64,000 nt of DNA from contig NZ_JAHZSV010000001.1 in the NCBI RefSeq assembly GCF_019457905.1, positions 1-64,000 of the forward strand. The letters run 5' to 3'. This DNA is from Flagellimonas abyssi. Lineage in GTDB: Bacteria; Bacteroidota; Bacteroidia; Flavobacteriales; Flavobacteriaceae. The translations under genes were made by a program, and so were the position numbers. Within the stretch, counting starts at the first letter, position 1. Each line of letters starts with the position of its first letter. The notes below the pieces were generated by a model, which had not been told where the DNA came from, ran no database searches, and saw only the letters and a program-made list of their open reading frames with translations. Shown here one piece after another: positions 18,977-28,447 of the stretch.

Positions 18977-19621
18977 TTAGTTTACGTGATTGGCCAAGTA
19001 ATCGGAAACACCGGCTCTGTCCGCATTCATGGCTTGTTTTCCTTCTTCCCAGTTGGCTGGGCAAACCTCACCTTTTTCCTGCACGTGGGTGTAGGCATCT
19101 ACCAAACGCAAAAATTCCTTTACGTTTCTTCCCAACGGCATGTGGTTGATACTTTCGTGGAATACGGTTCCTTCTTCATCAATCAAGTACGTAGCTCTGT
19201 ATGTTACGTTGTCGCCTTCCACTACAACAGAGTTGGTCTCTTCGTTATAGTCTTCTTTCATAATGTCCAAGATGCCCAATGCGGATGCCAAGTTTCTATT
19301 GCTGTCAGAAACGATAGGGTAGGTAACTCCTTCGATGCCTCCATTGTCCTTTTCGGTGTTCAACCAAGCAAAATGTACTTCGGCAGTATCACAAGAAGCT
19401 CCGATAACAATGGTATTTCTCTTTTCAAACTCACTTAGGTTTTGTTGAAAGGCAAAAAGCTCGGTCGGACAAACAAAAGTGAAATCTTTTGGGTACCAGA
19501 ACAACAAAACCTTCTTGTTTTCTGCTTTGGCTTTCTCTAAAATGTTGATTTTGAACGTGTCGCCCAATTCGTCGATGGCGTTTACTTCAATGTTTGGAAA
19601 TTTTCTTCCTACTAAAGTCAT
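18977..19621 (-). CDS. Typical 2-Cys peroxiredoxin (AhpC/TSA family)
   Basis: A 214-residue peroxidase. The peroxidatic Cys51 is in the hallmark motif FTFVCPTELFAFQ. The resolving Cys is in the C-terminal EKGEVCPANWEEG. It would reduce H2O2, organic peroxides or peroxynitrite using the adjacent thioredoxin. It is the first gene of the operon that ends at the terminator at 18359-18388. Confidence 0.95.
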   Translation of the reverse strand: MTLVGRKFPNIEVNAIDELGDTFKINILEKAKAENKKVLLFWYPKDFTFVCPTELFAFQQNLSEFEKRNTIVIGASCDTAEVHFAWLNTEKDNGGIEGVTYPIVSDSNRNLASALGILDIMKEDYNEETNSVVVEGDNVTYRATYLIDEEGTVFHESINHMPLGRNVKEFLRLVDAYTHVQEKGEVCPANWEEGKQAMNADRAGVSDYLANHVN

Positions 19622-19830
19622 TTATTGGATGTTTTTTAAATTCTCGAGTAGCAAAAATAGGGTGGTTTTACGGCTTTTACCAACTTAAAAATTAGTATTT
19701 CTTATGGTTGGATAAGCCGTGACTATGCCATAAAAAAGCACTATCAATATTGAGGTTGTGGCAAAATTGCACATCGAATTTTAACGACTTCTCAAAGATA
19801 CCGGGCTATTGAAAAAGCTGAAAATAAAAT

Positions 19831-21321
19831 TTATTCAGAGGCCGTGGTAGTAAGTTGCTTGATCTTGATTCGGAAAGCAGCGAAAAGCAACGTCATTATA
19901 GGGCTTAACCAATTAAAAATAGCATATAGGAAGTACTCACCGACACCAACGCCCAAAACGCTACTATGATAAGCACCGCAGGTGTTCCAAGGCACCAGAA
20001 CGGAGGTCACCGTTCCTGAATCCTCCAATGATCGGCTCAGGTTTTCGGGGGCAAGACCACGTTCCTTATAGGCTTTCGAGAACATTTTTCCGGGCACTAC
20101 AATCGCCAGATACTGGTCGGAAGCGGTTACGTTCAATGCCAAACAGCTTCCCACGGTGCTTGCAAACAGTCCAAAAGTGGTCTTGGCCAATTTTAAAAGG
20201 GATTCCGTGATACGCTCCAAAGCCCCGATACCGTCCATAATTCCGCCAAATACCATGGCGCAGACTATCAGCCAAATGGTGCCGAGCATACCCGACATTC
20301 CACCCGAAGAGAATAAATCGTTCAGGGCAGGATCATTTGTGGCAATTTCAGTATCAACTGTGATGGCATTCATAATTCCTTTGTACCCTGTTTCAAAATT
20401 CAATGCGGTGCCTCCACCGATATTGGCTACGATGTCAGGCTGAAAAATTAGCGCAAAAACACCGCCCAACAAAGTTCCTACCAAAAGAGCCATCAATGGC
20501 GGCGCCTTTTTAAGAATCAATCCAATTACGACCAAGGGTACAATAAACAGCCAACCATTAATATTGAAGGTAGACCCAATATTGGTAAGGAGCGAACTTG
20601 TGTCTGCCACTCCGGATGTATCAATTGTAAAACCAAGAATAATAAAAACAATCAAGGTCACCACAATGGTCGGAACCGTAGTGAGGGTCATATATCGAAT
20701 ATGGGAAAACAAATCCCCTCCCGCCATGGCGGGGGCCAAGTTGGTGGTATCGCTCAATGGTGACATTTTATCCCCGAAGTAAGCACCGGAAAGCACGGCG
20801 CCTGCCGTCATCCCCAACGAAATGCCCAAGGCCTCGCCGATACCTATCAATGCAATACCAACAGTTGCGGCAGTGGTCCAGCTACTTCCCGTAGCAATGG
20901 AAATAATGGCGCAGATTACCACACAGGCCGCCAAAAATATGGTTGGATTCAAAATTTGAAGTCCGTAATAGATCATTGCCGGAATAATTCCGCTTACCAG
21001 CCATGTTCCGGATAATGCGCCCACCATTAAAAGGATAAGCAAAGCACCTGTGGTGGATCGAACATTTTCGGCCACCTCATCGATCATTTGATCATAGGAT
21101 ACCTTGTTGAAAAAACCAACGATTGCCGCGACCGCTCCGCCCATTAAGAGTATAAACTGGTTGGAACCGCTTAGGGCGTCATCACCAAAAACAAAAACAT
21201 TGTAGGCCAGCATGGCAACAAGGGCGAATACGGGTATCAACGCTTCCGTGATGCTCAGTTGTTTGTTCTCTACAATATGTTCGTCTTCCCTAAATTTTGG
21301 TTTTTCCTCTTTGTTCGGCAT
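19831..21321 (-). CDS. nhaC: Na+/H+ antiporter NhaC family
   Basis: A 496-residue inner-membrane antiporter with about 11-12 helices. Family-typical segments are present: SGTWLVSGIIPAMIYYG, ATGSSWTTAATVGIALIGIG, SGAYFGDKMSPLSDTTNLAP (conserved Asp-rich region) and VPWNTCGAYHSSVLGV. It would exchange sodium for protons, consistent with a marine habitat. It is preceded by the PLP lyase on the same strand with a 72-bp gap containing a hairpin. Confidence 0.92.
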   Translation of the reverse strand: MPNKEEKPKFREDEHIVENKQLSITEALIPVFALVAMLAYNVFVFGDDALSGSNQFILLMGGAVAAIVGFFNKVSYDQMIDEVAENVRSTTGALLILLMVGALSGTWLVSGIIPAMIYYGLQILNPTIFLAACVVICAIISIATGSSWTTAATVGIALIGIGEALGISLGMTAGAVLSGAYFGDKMSPLSDTTNLAPAMAGGDLFSHIRYMTLTTVPTIVVTLIVFIILGFTIDTSGVADTSSLLTNIGSTFNINGWLFIVPLVVIGLILKKAPPLMALLVGTLLGGVFALIFQPDIVANIGGGTALNFETGYKGIMNAITVDTEIATNDPALNDLFSSGGMSGMLGTIWLIVCAMVFGGIMDGIGALERITESLLKLAKTTFGLFASTVGSCLALNVTASDQYLAIVVPGKMFSKAYKERGLAPENLSRSLEDSGTVTSVLVPWNTCGAYHSSVLGVGVGEYFLYAIFNWLSPIMTLLFAAFRIKIKQLTTTASE

Positions 21322-21355
21322 TTGGTCTGAGTTTGTTAAGAGGTAATATTACGAT

Positions 21356-21375
21356 TTTGCACCTTGTTGTGCAAA
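21356..21375. other. Short hairpin between PLP lyase and nhaC
   Basis: 7-bp perfect inverted repeat TTTGCAC/GTGCAAA with a 6-nt loop. No T-run follows, so it could be a weak processing or attenuation structure between the two genes. Confidence 0.35.
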
Positions 21376-21393
21376 CCCCATTAGTCGACTTAA

Positions 21394-22614
21394 CTAGGCC
21401 AAACTTGCATCTGGCGATAGAATATCCAACTTTTCCATACAGCTTCGCATGGTGGTGTATGTCTTTCGGATATCATTGTCCAGACCAATGGAAAAACGGA
21501 TAAGTCCTTGGGATAGACCCAGTTCCTTTTGCTCTTCTTCTGGAATTTCTGAAGATGTGGAGGTTCCCGAAGCGCTGAACAATGTTTTGTAAAAGCCAAG
21601 ACTTACTGCCAAATAGCCCAATTTTTCTTTTTGCATCAGTTCCATCAAGGTATTGGCACGTTCCACGGAACCTACATCAAGGGTAAGCATTCCGCCAAAA
21701 CCGTATTCTGGGTTCATTTGGGATTTCATCAAACGATGCCCGGAATGACTTTCCAGACCGGGATACACTACTTTTAAACCATCTTTTTCAAACTGTTCGG
21801 CGAGGTAGTGGGCATTTTCACTATGTTTTTTTATTCGGATGTGCAACGTTCGCATATTCTTCAAAATGGAAGCGGCACGAAGGCTGTCCAACGTACTGCC
21901 CAAGAGCATTCCCGCTCCGTTGTTCACATCTTTCAAACTCAAACAGAAATCTGTGGATGCACAAACAGCGCCAGCAACACAATCACTGGTGCCGTTGATG
22001 AATTTGGTAAGACTGTGCACTACAATATCGGCACCCAGCTTTGCTGCGTTAATGGTCAGCGGCGAAAACGTATTGTCCACCACCAAGGGCATATCATTGT
22101 TCTTTGCGATTTTCGACAACGAAGGAATGTCCGCAATTTCCAACAATGGATTGCTTACTGCCTCGCAATAGACCATCTTGGTCTTTGGTGTGATGGAGTT
22201 CTTCACCGTTTCCAAGTCGGTAATGTCCACAAAGGAGACTGCGATATTGAACTTTTTCACAAAATTCTTCAGGAACGCATAGGTTCCTCCGTAAATGGTT
22301 CGGCTGCAAACGATATGATCGCCTGTATCACACAATTGAAGAATCATCGCAGTAATGGCGCCCATTCCGCTTGCGTACACATTGGCCGATTCCGTGCCTT
22401 CCAGTTGTGCCATGGCCTCGCCCAAATACAGGTTGGAAGGGGAGGAGTGGCGGCTGTACAGGTAGCACCCTTCGGTATTGCCCTCGAAGGTATCGAACAT
22501 GGTTTTTGCCGATAGAAATGTGTAGGTCGATGAATCTGATATGGAAGGGTTTACACCTCCGAATTCACCAAAATATTGAAGGTCCTGTATGTGTTCCGAT
22601 GCTTTGTATTCCAT
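21394..22614 (-). CDS. Cys/Met-metabolism PLP-dependent lyase (methionine gamma-lyase/cystathionine gamma-synthase family)
   Basis: A 406-residue PLP enzyme of the trans-sulfuration family. The Schiff-base lysine is Lys204 (VVHSLTKFINGTSD). Other family segments are YSRHSSPSNLYLGEAMAQLE, ASGMGAITAMI (phosphate binding) and LVVDNTFSPLTINA (Asp contacting the pyridine nitrogen). Lyase, synthase and sulfhydrylase activities cannot be told apart from sequence alone. It is transcribed divergently from an Lrp/AsnC regulator, which probably controls it; a candidate operator lies between them. Confidence 0.9.
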   Translation of the reverse strand: MEYKASEHIQDLQYFGEFGGVNPSISDSSTYTFLSAKTMFDTFEGNTEGCYLYSRHSSPSNLYLGEAMAQLEGTESANVYASGMGAITAMILQLCDTGDHIVCSRTIYGGTYAFLKNFVKKFNIAVSFVDITDLETVKNSITPKTKMVYCEAVSNPLLEIADIPSLSKIAKNNDMPLVVDNTFSPLTINAAKLGADIVVHSLTKFINGTSDCVAGAVCASTDFCLSLKDVNNGAGMLLGSTLDSLRAASILKNMRTLHIRIKKHSENAHYLAEQFEKDGLKVVYPGLESHSGHRLMKSQMNPEYGFGGMLTLDVGSVERANTLMELMQKEKLGYLAVSLGFYKTLFSASGTSTSSEIPEEEQKELGLSQGLIRFSIGLDNDIRKTYTTMRSCMEKLDILSPDASLA

Positions 22615-22690
22615 AATGTGCTGTTTTTAGTAAAATTAGGAATTGATAGACCTAAAATCAATAGATGTATTAAAATGAAGATGATTGGTC

Positions 22691-22734
22691 GGAATAGCTA
22701 TAAAAATTAGGAAATTATTCCGTAAAATTGGAAT
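22691..22734. promoter_or_regulatory. Candidate Lrp operator in the divergent promoter
   Basis: ATTCC (22717-22721) and GGAAT (22730-22734) form an inverted repeat with an 8-bp spacer. Another GGAAT lies at 22691-22695, 26 bp upstream of the inverted repeat. The site lies between the PLP lyase and the Lrp gene, where a local autoregulated Lrp-type protein would bind. Based on position and symmetry only. Confidence 0.35.
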
Positions 22735-22764
22735 TTAGCGGTTCACCATAGAAAAATAGTCGGT

Positions 22765-23223
22765 ATGAAATTGGATAACGTGGACATTGAATTGATCAGG
22801 CTGCTGCAAAAGGACAGTAAAAAGACCACCAAACAATATGCGGATGCTTTGCATTTGTCCAAGACCGCCGTTTACGAGCGTATTCGCCGACTGGAACGCA
22901 ACGGGGTGATCACCCAGTACACCGCCTTGGTGGACAAGGTGAAGGTGGGCCGTGATTTTATGGTACTTTGCCAAATACGGTTGGTACAGCACACCAAGGA
23001 AAATGTGATAAAGTTCGAGCGCGAGGTACTGCAGCTTAAGGAAGTATCCGAGTGCTTTCATGTGGGTGGGGACTACGACTATATCCTTAAAATCTTCGTA
23101 AAGGACATGAAGAGCTACCGCGAATTTATGCTCACCAAACTTACCGCCATTGCCAATATCGGCAACACGCAAAGCTCTTTTGTGATCAACGAGGTGAAGA
23201 ACAGCCCTTCGGTTCATATTTAG
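22765..23223 (+). CDS. Lrp/AsnC-family transcriptional regulator
   Basis: A 152-residue regulator. The N-terminal HTH is clear (MKLDNVDIELIRLLQKDSKK, then LHLSKTAVYERIRRLERNGVI). The C-terminal RAM/ligand domain has the FHVGGDYDYILKIFVKD motif. It is divergent from the sulfur-amino-acid lyase, so it probably senses methionine or a related amino acid and controls that gene. Confidence 0.93.
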   Translation: MKLDNVDIELIRLLQKDSKKTTKQYADALHLSKTAVYERIRRLERNGVITQYTALVDKVKVGRDFMVLCQIRLVQHTKENVIKFEREVLQLKEVSECFHVGGDYDYILKIFVKDMKSYREFMLTKLTAIANIGNTQSSFVINEVKNSPSVHI

Positions 23224-23231
23224 TTTTTTAA

Positions 23232-23280
<49 letters not shown>

Positions 23281-23283
23281 TTG

Positions 23284-23580
23284 GCAGTTTACAATGAACA
23301 ATTACCAATAACCGAATCACCAAATAATCAAGAGCCAAGACATAAGACATAGGACGACAATTAACGATCAGAAGTCAGAAGTCAGTGGGCAGAAGTCAGT
23401 GGGCAGTTGATAATGAACAATTACCAATAACCAAATAACAGAACAGCCCTAAACCATCCAACTTCCAAAAACCAACTATCCCTTCACCTTTTACCCTTTC
23501 AACCAAACCCCATCAACCCAAACCCCTCATCCGTCAACCCAAAAGGGGCATCGGTCAATTGGTGGGCAAAAACCTCACGA
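23284..23580 (+). repeat. Dispersed intergenic repeat, two copies upstream of the surface lipoprotein
   Basis: The core CAGTTTACAATGAACAATTA (23285 on) recurs as CAGTTGATAATGAACAATTA (23404 on), each followed by CCAATAACC. A pyrimidine-poor, CCA/CAA-rich tail (CCTTTTACCC, CCCATCAACCCA) leads up to the promoter of the next gene. The same order of motifs occurs after that gene at 25426-25556. No coding frame is convincing in 23224-23628. Confidence 0.8.
23528..23558 (+). promoter_or_regulatory. 21-bp-period direct repeat (CATCCGTCAA / CATCGGTCAA), candidate LytTR-type operator
   Basis: CATCCGTCAA at 23528-23537 and CATCGGTCAA at 23549-23558 lie in the same orientation exactly 21 bp apart, ending 70 bp before the lipoprotein ATG. 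The same pair, with the same period and preceded by the same AAAAGGGGCAT string, is found upstream of yifB (36374-36404). Two ~9-10-bp direct repeats at a 21-bp period is the geometry used by LytTR-domain regulators; the regulator identity is inferred. Confidence 0.5.
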
Positions 23581-23628
23581 GAACTCCCGAATTTATCTTG
23601 ATTTTTTAATAACTAAAATTTTAAGATT

Positions 23629-25326
23629 ATGAAAAAGATACTTTTTTCGGTGTTGTTGGCCATGGCCATCCTTTGGTCTTGTGGCAAGGACGATGGCCCA
23701 GCTACTCCGCCAGTACAGAGCAAACCTACCATAACTGATTTCGACCCCAAAACGGGCACAGTGGGCACAGTGGTTACCATTACAGGAACCAATTTCTCCA
23801 CCATCGCTGCCGACAATGCAGTTAAGTTTGGTTCGGTAGCGGCCAGTGTTGTTACTGCTACGGCCACCAAGATAGTTGTGAACGTACCTACAGGAGCAAC
23901 AACGGCCAAGATTTCCGTTAGTGTGAGTGGAAATACCGCGACCAGTACTGGTACGTTTATCGTTACAAAAGCTGATACGGAGAATAAATCCCCTGTAATG
24001 GAAAATCAGGAATTCAGCGTTGAACAGACCATTACGGATACGGACGAAATAGGACAGATCCAGGCCACGGATCCCGAAGGGGGCGAACTTACCTTTAACA
24101 TTGTTGCCAACGACAACAACCTGTTCTATATAACAGAAAAGGGAATATTGACCCTTGCCGAGGGCAAAAGCCTTGATTTTGAATCTGCAACGGAGCACGA
24201 AATTACCATAGGGGCATCCGATGGGAGCACTATTACAGAGGCCAAGGTCCCTATAAATGTTCTGGAAGGTGACCCTGACAACCAATCCCCTTTGATGGAG
24301 GATCAGGAATTTGTGGTTTCAGAAAGTATTACGAATGCAGATGAAATAGGGCAGGTAGTGGCCACTGACCCCGATAACGACACCTTGACCTTTAGTATTG
24401 CCGACAGCGAACTGTTTGATATCTCGGATGCTGGTGTGTTGACACTTGCCGAAGGCAAAGCATTGGATTATGAAACAGAGACTTCTCACAGCCTTACGGT
24501 TAGCGCTACAGATGGTGAGGAGACCGTGGAGGCCACCATTACCATAACTGTCCAGAACGTTATTGATAGTATGGTAGAAGACCCGACCTCTTTTATCACT
24601 ACTTGGCAAACAGAGGCTAATGGAGAGGAAATAGGGTTTTACATTTCTGTTGACTACGAATACAATTTTACTGTTGACTGGGGCGATGGTATCGTGGAAA
24701 CTATTGATATTAATGAGGTTCCTGATAGTTTTAGTATACAGCATGAGTACGAGACGGCAGGCACCTATACCGTGGCTATTCAGGGTCAAATTCCTTATTT
24801 TAGTATAGTTAATGCAGATCAGGGTTTTGAGTCTCGTTTGTTGAGTATAGAGCAATGGGGAAAAATAGAATGGGAAAATTTTGAAGCTACTTTTGCCCAA
24901 TGTAGTAATATGGTATACAATGCCATGGATCTCCCCGACCTAACTAAAGTGCAAAACGTTATTGCTATGTTTCTGGATGCTACCTCGTTTAATGGGGATA
25001 TTAGTGGATGGAACACTGCCAACATAAAGAGCATGACGTTCATGTTCGATGGAGCTGTATCGTTTGATCAGGATTTGGGTAGTTGGGATATCAGCAGTGT
25101 AATAATGATGGAAAATATGTTCGATGATAGTAATATGTCGCCTCTCAACTTTTCCAACACTTTGATCGGTTGGGCAGCTCCAGGGGTAAAGTCAAATATC
25201 ATTTTAGGAGCGGAGGGTTTGTATCTCTGTTTAGACGATGATGATGGAATCAATGCTTTTATAACTCTTACTAATGCGCCCAATAACTGGGCTATTATTT
25301 CAGATGGTGTGAAACCCTGCGATTAA
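23629..25326 (+). CDS. Surface lipoprotein with IPT/TIG, cadherin, PKD-like and BspA-type domains
   Basis: A 565-residue exported lipoprotein. The signal peptide ends with the lipobox LWSC (Cys18). An IPT/TIG domain spans ~33-115 (ITDFDPKTGTVGTVVTITG). Two tandem cadherin-like repeats follow (~118-305), each with a TDPE/TDPD calcium-type motif and a TLAEGK-LD strand. A PKD-like segment (DWGDG ... YETAGTYTVAI) spans ~330-385. The C-terminus has DUF285/BspA-like repeats (SFNGDISGWNTANIKSM, SFDQDLGSWDISSV). It would be anchored in the outer membrane and act in adhesion. It is flanked on both sides by the same dispersed repeat, which hints at cassette-like gain. It has its own terminator. Confidence 0.88.
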   Translation: MKKILFSVLLAMAILWSCGKDDGPATPPVQSKPTITDFDPKTGTVGTVVTITGTNFSTIAADNAVKFGSVAASVVTATATKIVVNVPTGATTAKISVSVSGNTATSTGTFIVTKADTENKSPVMENQEFSVEQTITDTDEIGQIQATDPEGGELTFNIVANDNNLFYITEKGILTLAEGKSLDFESATEHEITIGASDGSTITEAKVPINVLEGDPDNQSPLMEDQEFVVSESITNADEIGQVVATDPDNDTLTFSIADSELFDISDAGVLTLAEGKALDYETETSHSLTVSATDGEETVEATITITVQNVIDSMVEDPTSFITTWQTEANGEEIGFYISVDYEYNFTVDWGDGIVETIDINEVPDSFSIQHEYETAGTYTVAIQGQIPYFSIVNADQGFESRLLSIEQWGKIEWENFEATFAQCSNMVYNAMDLPDLTKVQNVIAMFLDATSFNGDISGWNTANIKSMTFMFDGAVSFDQDLGSWDISSVIMMENMFDDSNMSPLNFSNTLIGWAAPGVKSNIILGAEGLYLCLDDDDGINAFITLTNAPNNWAIISDGVKPCD

Positions 25327-25347
25327 AAAATAAGAATCAGCAATTAC

Positions 25348-25382
25348 AAACCGGAGGGGCCACGTGCTTTTCCGGTTTTTTT
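25348..25382 (+). terminator. Intrinsic terminator after the surface lipoprotein
   Basis: 8-bp stem AAACCGGA (25348-25355) / TCCGGTTT (25371-25378) with a T-run to about 25382, 22 bp past the stop codon. Confidence 0.75.
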
Positions 25383-25425
25383 ATAATTAGATATGAAATG
25401 TTAGTATTTAGATTTTAGAAGTTGG

Positions 25426-25556
25426 AAGTCAGTAAGCAGTTAACAATGAGCAATCAACCAACAACCGAATTATCTAAATGTTCACACCCATTCAATCCTT
25501 TACCTTTTACCCATCACCCTTGACCCATTCAATCAAACCTCCATCAACCCAACAAT
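25426..25556 (+). repeat. Dispersed intergenic repeat, copy downstream of the surface lipoprotein
   Basis: Begins AAGTCAGTAAGCAG, then TTAACAATGAGCAATCAACC, AACCGAAT, CCTTTTACCC and CCATCAACCCA, the same motif order as the 23284-23580 copies in the same orientation. With those copies it brackets the lipoprotein gene. The 25327-25658 gap otherwise holds only the terminator and the lpdA promoter area. Confidence 0.75.
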
Positions 25557-25658
25557 CCCACATAATTCCTTGGTACTGTCCCGAAAAACATTCGTATTTT
25601 TACACTTGTTTTTACAAAAACACAGTTTTTTAGCAATTATCCTTACAAACAATACCAT

Positions 25659-27062
25659 ATGAATCAATATGATGTAGCCATCATCGGCTCTGGACCAGGA
25701 GGCTATGTGGCGGCCATTCGATGTGCCCAATTGGGAATGAAAACCGCAATTATAGAAAAGTATGCCACCCTTGGCGGAACCTGTCTTAACGTAGGCTGTA
25801 TCCCGTCCAAGGCACTGTTGGACTCATCGCACCACTACGAGGATGCCGTAAAGCATTTCGAGGAACACGGTATCGATATACCGGGTGAGATCAAAGTAAA
25901 CTTGGAGCAAATGATTGCCCGTAAACAAGGCGTTGTGGACCAGACCACCAAGGGCATCGAGTTTTTGATGGACAAAAATAAAATTGATGTGTACCACGGT
26001 GTAGGTAGCTTTAAAGATGCCACGCACATCAACATTGCAAAAGAGGGCGGAGAGGAGACCATTGAAGCTAAAAATATAATTATAGCAACTGGCTCCAAAC
26101 CATCGTCCTTGCCATTTATTGAAATTGACAAGGAGCGCGTGATCACTTCTACCGAAGCTTTAAAGCTGAGAGAAATCCCAAAACACCTGATTGTTATTGG
26201 AGGCGGTGTCATTGGATTGGAACTGGGCCAAGTATACAAGCGCTTGGGTGCCGATGTAACCGTAGTGGAGTATATGGACCGCATAATCCCAGGAATGGAC
26301 GGTGCATTGTCCAAAGAGCTGACCAAGGTGATGAAGAAACAAAAAGTAAAGTTCAACCTGTCCCACAAAGTAAAATCCGTGGAGCGTAAAGGTGATGAGG
26401 TCATCGTAAAAGCCGACGACAAAAAAGGAGGGGAAGTCACCATTAAAGGTGATTACTGTTTGGTAAGTGTGGGTCGTAAGCCCTACACCGATGGATTGGA
26501 CGCTGAAGCAGCGGGAGTAAAATTGGACGATAGGGGTAGAGTAGAGGTAAACGAACATCTACAGACCAATGTGTCCAACATTTACGCCATTGGCGATGTG
26601 GTAAAAGGAGCCATGTTGGCCCACAAAGCCGAAGAAGAGGGTACCATGGTCGCTGAAATTTTAGCGGGACAGAAACCACATATCGATTACAATTTGATTC
26701 CGGGAGTGGTCTACACCTGGCCGGAAGTTGCCGCTGTGGGCAAAACAGAGGAGCAATTGAAGGAAGAAGGCGTGGAATATAAATCAGGTCAGTTTCCAAT
26801 GAGGGCACTAGGAAGGTCCCGTGCCAGTATGGATTTGGATGGTTTTGTAAAAATCCTTGCTGATAAAAAGACAGATGAGGTTCTAGGTATCCATATGATT
26901 GGTGCACGTTGTGCCGATTTGATTGCCGAAGGTGTTACTGCTATGGAGTTCCGGGCATCTGCCGAAGACATTTCACGTATGAGCCATGCACACCCAACCT
27001 TTGCCGAAGCCGTTAAGGAAGCTGCGTTGGCCGCTACGGATGATAGGGCATTGCATGTGTAG
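25659..27062 (+). CDS. lpdA: Dihydrolipoyl dehydrogenase (E3)
   Basis: A 467-residue FAD disulfide oxidoreductase that reoxidises dihydrolipoamide in 2-oxoacid dehydrogenase and glycine-cleavage complexes. It has the FAD motif GSGPGG (residues 10-15) and the redox pair Cys42/Cys47 (GGTCLNVGCIPSK). The NAD motif is IGGGVIGLELG, the second FAD motif is YAIGDVV, and the C-terminal His-Glu dyad lies in HAHPTFAEAVKEA. It stands alone here, with a terminator shared with the convergent gene. Confidence 0.96.
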   Translation: MNQYDVAIIGSGPGGYVAAIRCAQLGMKTAIIEKYATLGGTCLNVGCIPSKALLDSSHHYEDAVKHFEEHGIDIPGEIKVNLEQMIARKQGVVDQTTKGIEFLMDKNKIDVYHGVGSFKDATHINIAKEGGEETIEAKNIIIATGSKPSSLPFIEIDKERVITSTEALKLREIPKHLIVIGGGVIGLELGQVYKRLGADVTVVEYMDRIIPGMDGALSKELTKVMKKQKVKFNLSHKVKSVERKGDEVIVKADDKKGGEVTIKGDYCLVSVGRKPYTDGLDAEAAGVKLDDRGRVEVNEHLQTNVSNIYAIGDVVKGAMLAHKAEEEGTMVAEILAGQKPHIDYNLIPGVVYTWPEVAAVGKTEEQLKEEGVEYKSGQFPMRALGRSRASMDLDGFVKILADKKTDEVLGIHMIGARCADLIAEGVTAMEFRASAEDISRMSHAHPTFAEAVKEAALAATDDRALHV

Positions 27063-27087
27063 ATAGAAAATCAGAACGATTTATACT

Positions 27088-27119
27088 AAAAGCATTCAGT
27101 CTTAGGATTGGATGCTTTT
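27088..27119. terminator. Bidirectional terminator between lpdA and the acyltransferase gene
   Basis: Stem AAAAGCATTC (27088-27097) / GGATGCTTTT (27110-27119) with one G-U pair. T-runs lie on both strands, between two convergent genes. Confidence 0.7.
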
Positions 27120-27120
27120 T

Positions 27121-28317
27121 TTAGCTCCTGACAGTTCGGAAAACGCGTCTTAGAAAAATACGAACACGGATAAAAACTTCTCGAAGTACCGGAATGGATA
27201 TTTCTTTTAGTTCGATTGCCTGGGTTTTGATGAACGCAAGACCTGTAGAAATCTGTGTTTTGATGCCCAATTCGTACTTGTTGTATTGAAGGGCCAACCA
27301 TGTGCACGTAATCATAAATGCAAGTGCACCGGGAACCACGATCTCGGGAGAAAGTGAATGGTGAAAGAACCGATAGAGCCCCAAGCCTGTAAGACTGCCA
27401 TAAAGGATAACAAAGTGAATCACATAGATGGACAAAGTACTTGCTCCGATTTTCAAAACAGTCTTGTTGGTCATTAATCTGCGGAGTACCATAAACACGG
27501 CAAAAACTACAAAAACATCGCCCAACCGAATAAATAGGTAGTTGTTGGTGAGCAGTTGTTTGAGAAAATTGAACCCAGTTCTTTCGTAAACGATTTCAAA
27601 GAAATTGGACGATTGATAAATCAACAGATAACCTACTGCCAATGCTATGGAAATAGCGACAGGGTATAAATATCTATAATTTTTGAATCTGGTAAAGAGC
27701 ACGGATACAAATGCCCCAATAGTGGTGTAGCCGAACCAGGGTATGATGGTAAATACAGAACCGTTGGACTTTGTAAAGTAATTTGCCAAAAAGTCGGGCA
27801 AAAATGCAAAGGACCAATCCTTGTAAACCCTTTCGAACAGGAAAAGCACCAATGTGATGATCACAAGAACAGTCGGAAAAACATAGCTTTTCTTTTTTGC
27901 AGTCAGTACATAAACACCTATAAGTCCCAAAATAGATAGACCAATACAGTGGAGAACATCTACCAGATAGAAAGAATCATAAATTTCTCCTTTAAATAAT
28001 CCTCCAAGATTCATTCGAAGCAAATAGCCAATGAGCAGTAATTGTATCCCACGTCTGATTCCCTTGGCCACCCTTGGGTTTTCCATACCACTTTGTGGAA
28101 CCCGAATCAATAGGTAGGTAAAAATAAAACCGGAAACCGTAAAAAACACGGGAGCAGTTATCCCCCTAAAATATAACCAGATGTTATAGGTCGTGTTGCC
28201 GGCATCCCTAAAAACAGGGTCTAGTAGGCCATCTATAAAATGTCCTTGCAGCATCATCAAAATTGCCCATGCACGCATGGCATCCACAAAAAATAGTCTG
28301 TCAGTCTTTGCAGTCAT
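27121..28317 (-). CDS. Heparan-acetyltransferase-like/acyltransferase-family membrane protein
   Basis: A 398-residue polytopic protein with about ten helices. The N-terminus RLFFVDAMRAWAILMMLQGH and the downstream RGITAPVFFTVSGFIFTYLL match the DUF1624 (HGSNAT-like catalytic) group and, more remotely, acyltransferase-3 enzymes. Such proteins transfer acyl groups to sugars at the membrane. I took ATG 28317 as the start. A 28398 start would add 27 residues (MRLFCIFLMRPTSKLL...) not expected in the family. The stop lies right at the shared terminator. The acceptor is unknown. Confidence 0.75.
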   Translation of the reverse strand: MTAKTDRLFFVDAMRAWAILMMLQGHFIDGLLDPVFRDAGNTTYNIWLYFRGITAPVFFTVSGFIFTYLLIRVPQSGMENPRVAKGIRRGIQLLLIGYLLRMNLGGLFKGEIYDSFYLVDVLHCIGLSILGLIGVYVLTAKKKSYVFPTVLVIITLVLFLFERVYKDWSFAFLPDFLANYFTKSNGSVFTIIPWFGYTTIGAFVSVLFTRFKNYRYLYPVAISIALAVGYLLIYQSSNFFEIVYERTGFNFLKQLLTNNYLFIRLGDVFVVFAVFMVLRRLMTNKTVLKIGASTLSIYVIHFVILYGSLTGLGLYRFFHHSLSPEIVVPGALAFMITCTWLALQYNKYELGIKTQISTGLAFIKTQAIELKEISIPVLREVFIRVRIFLRRVFRTVRS

Positions 28318-28447
28318 TTGTATTTGATTCACCCTATATACTTGTTTAGCAAGTAGTTTAGATGTTGGCCGCATCAAAAATATGCAAAATAGTCGCATCT
28401 AACTTCCAATTGGGGTATTTTAGCGAAACAATCAACAATTCCATGAT

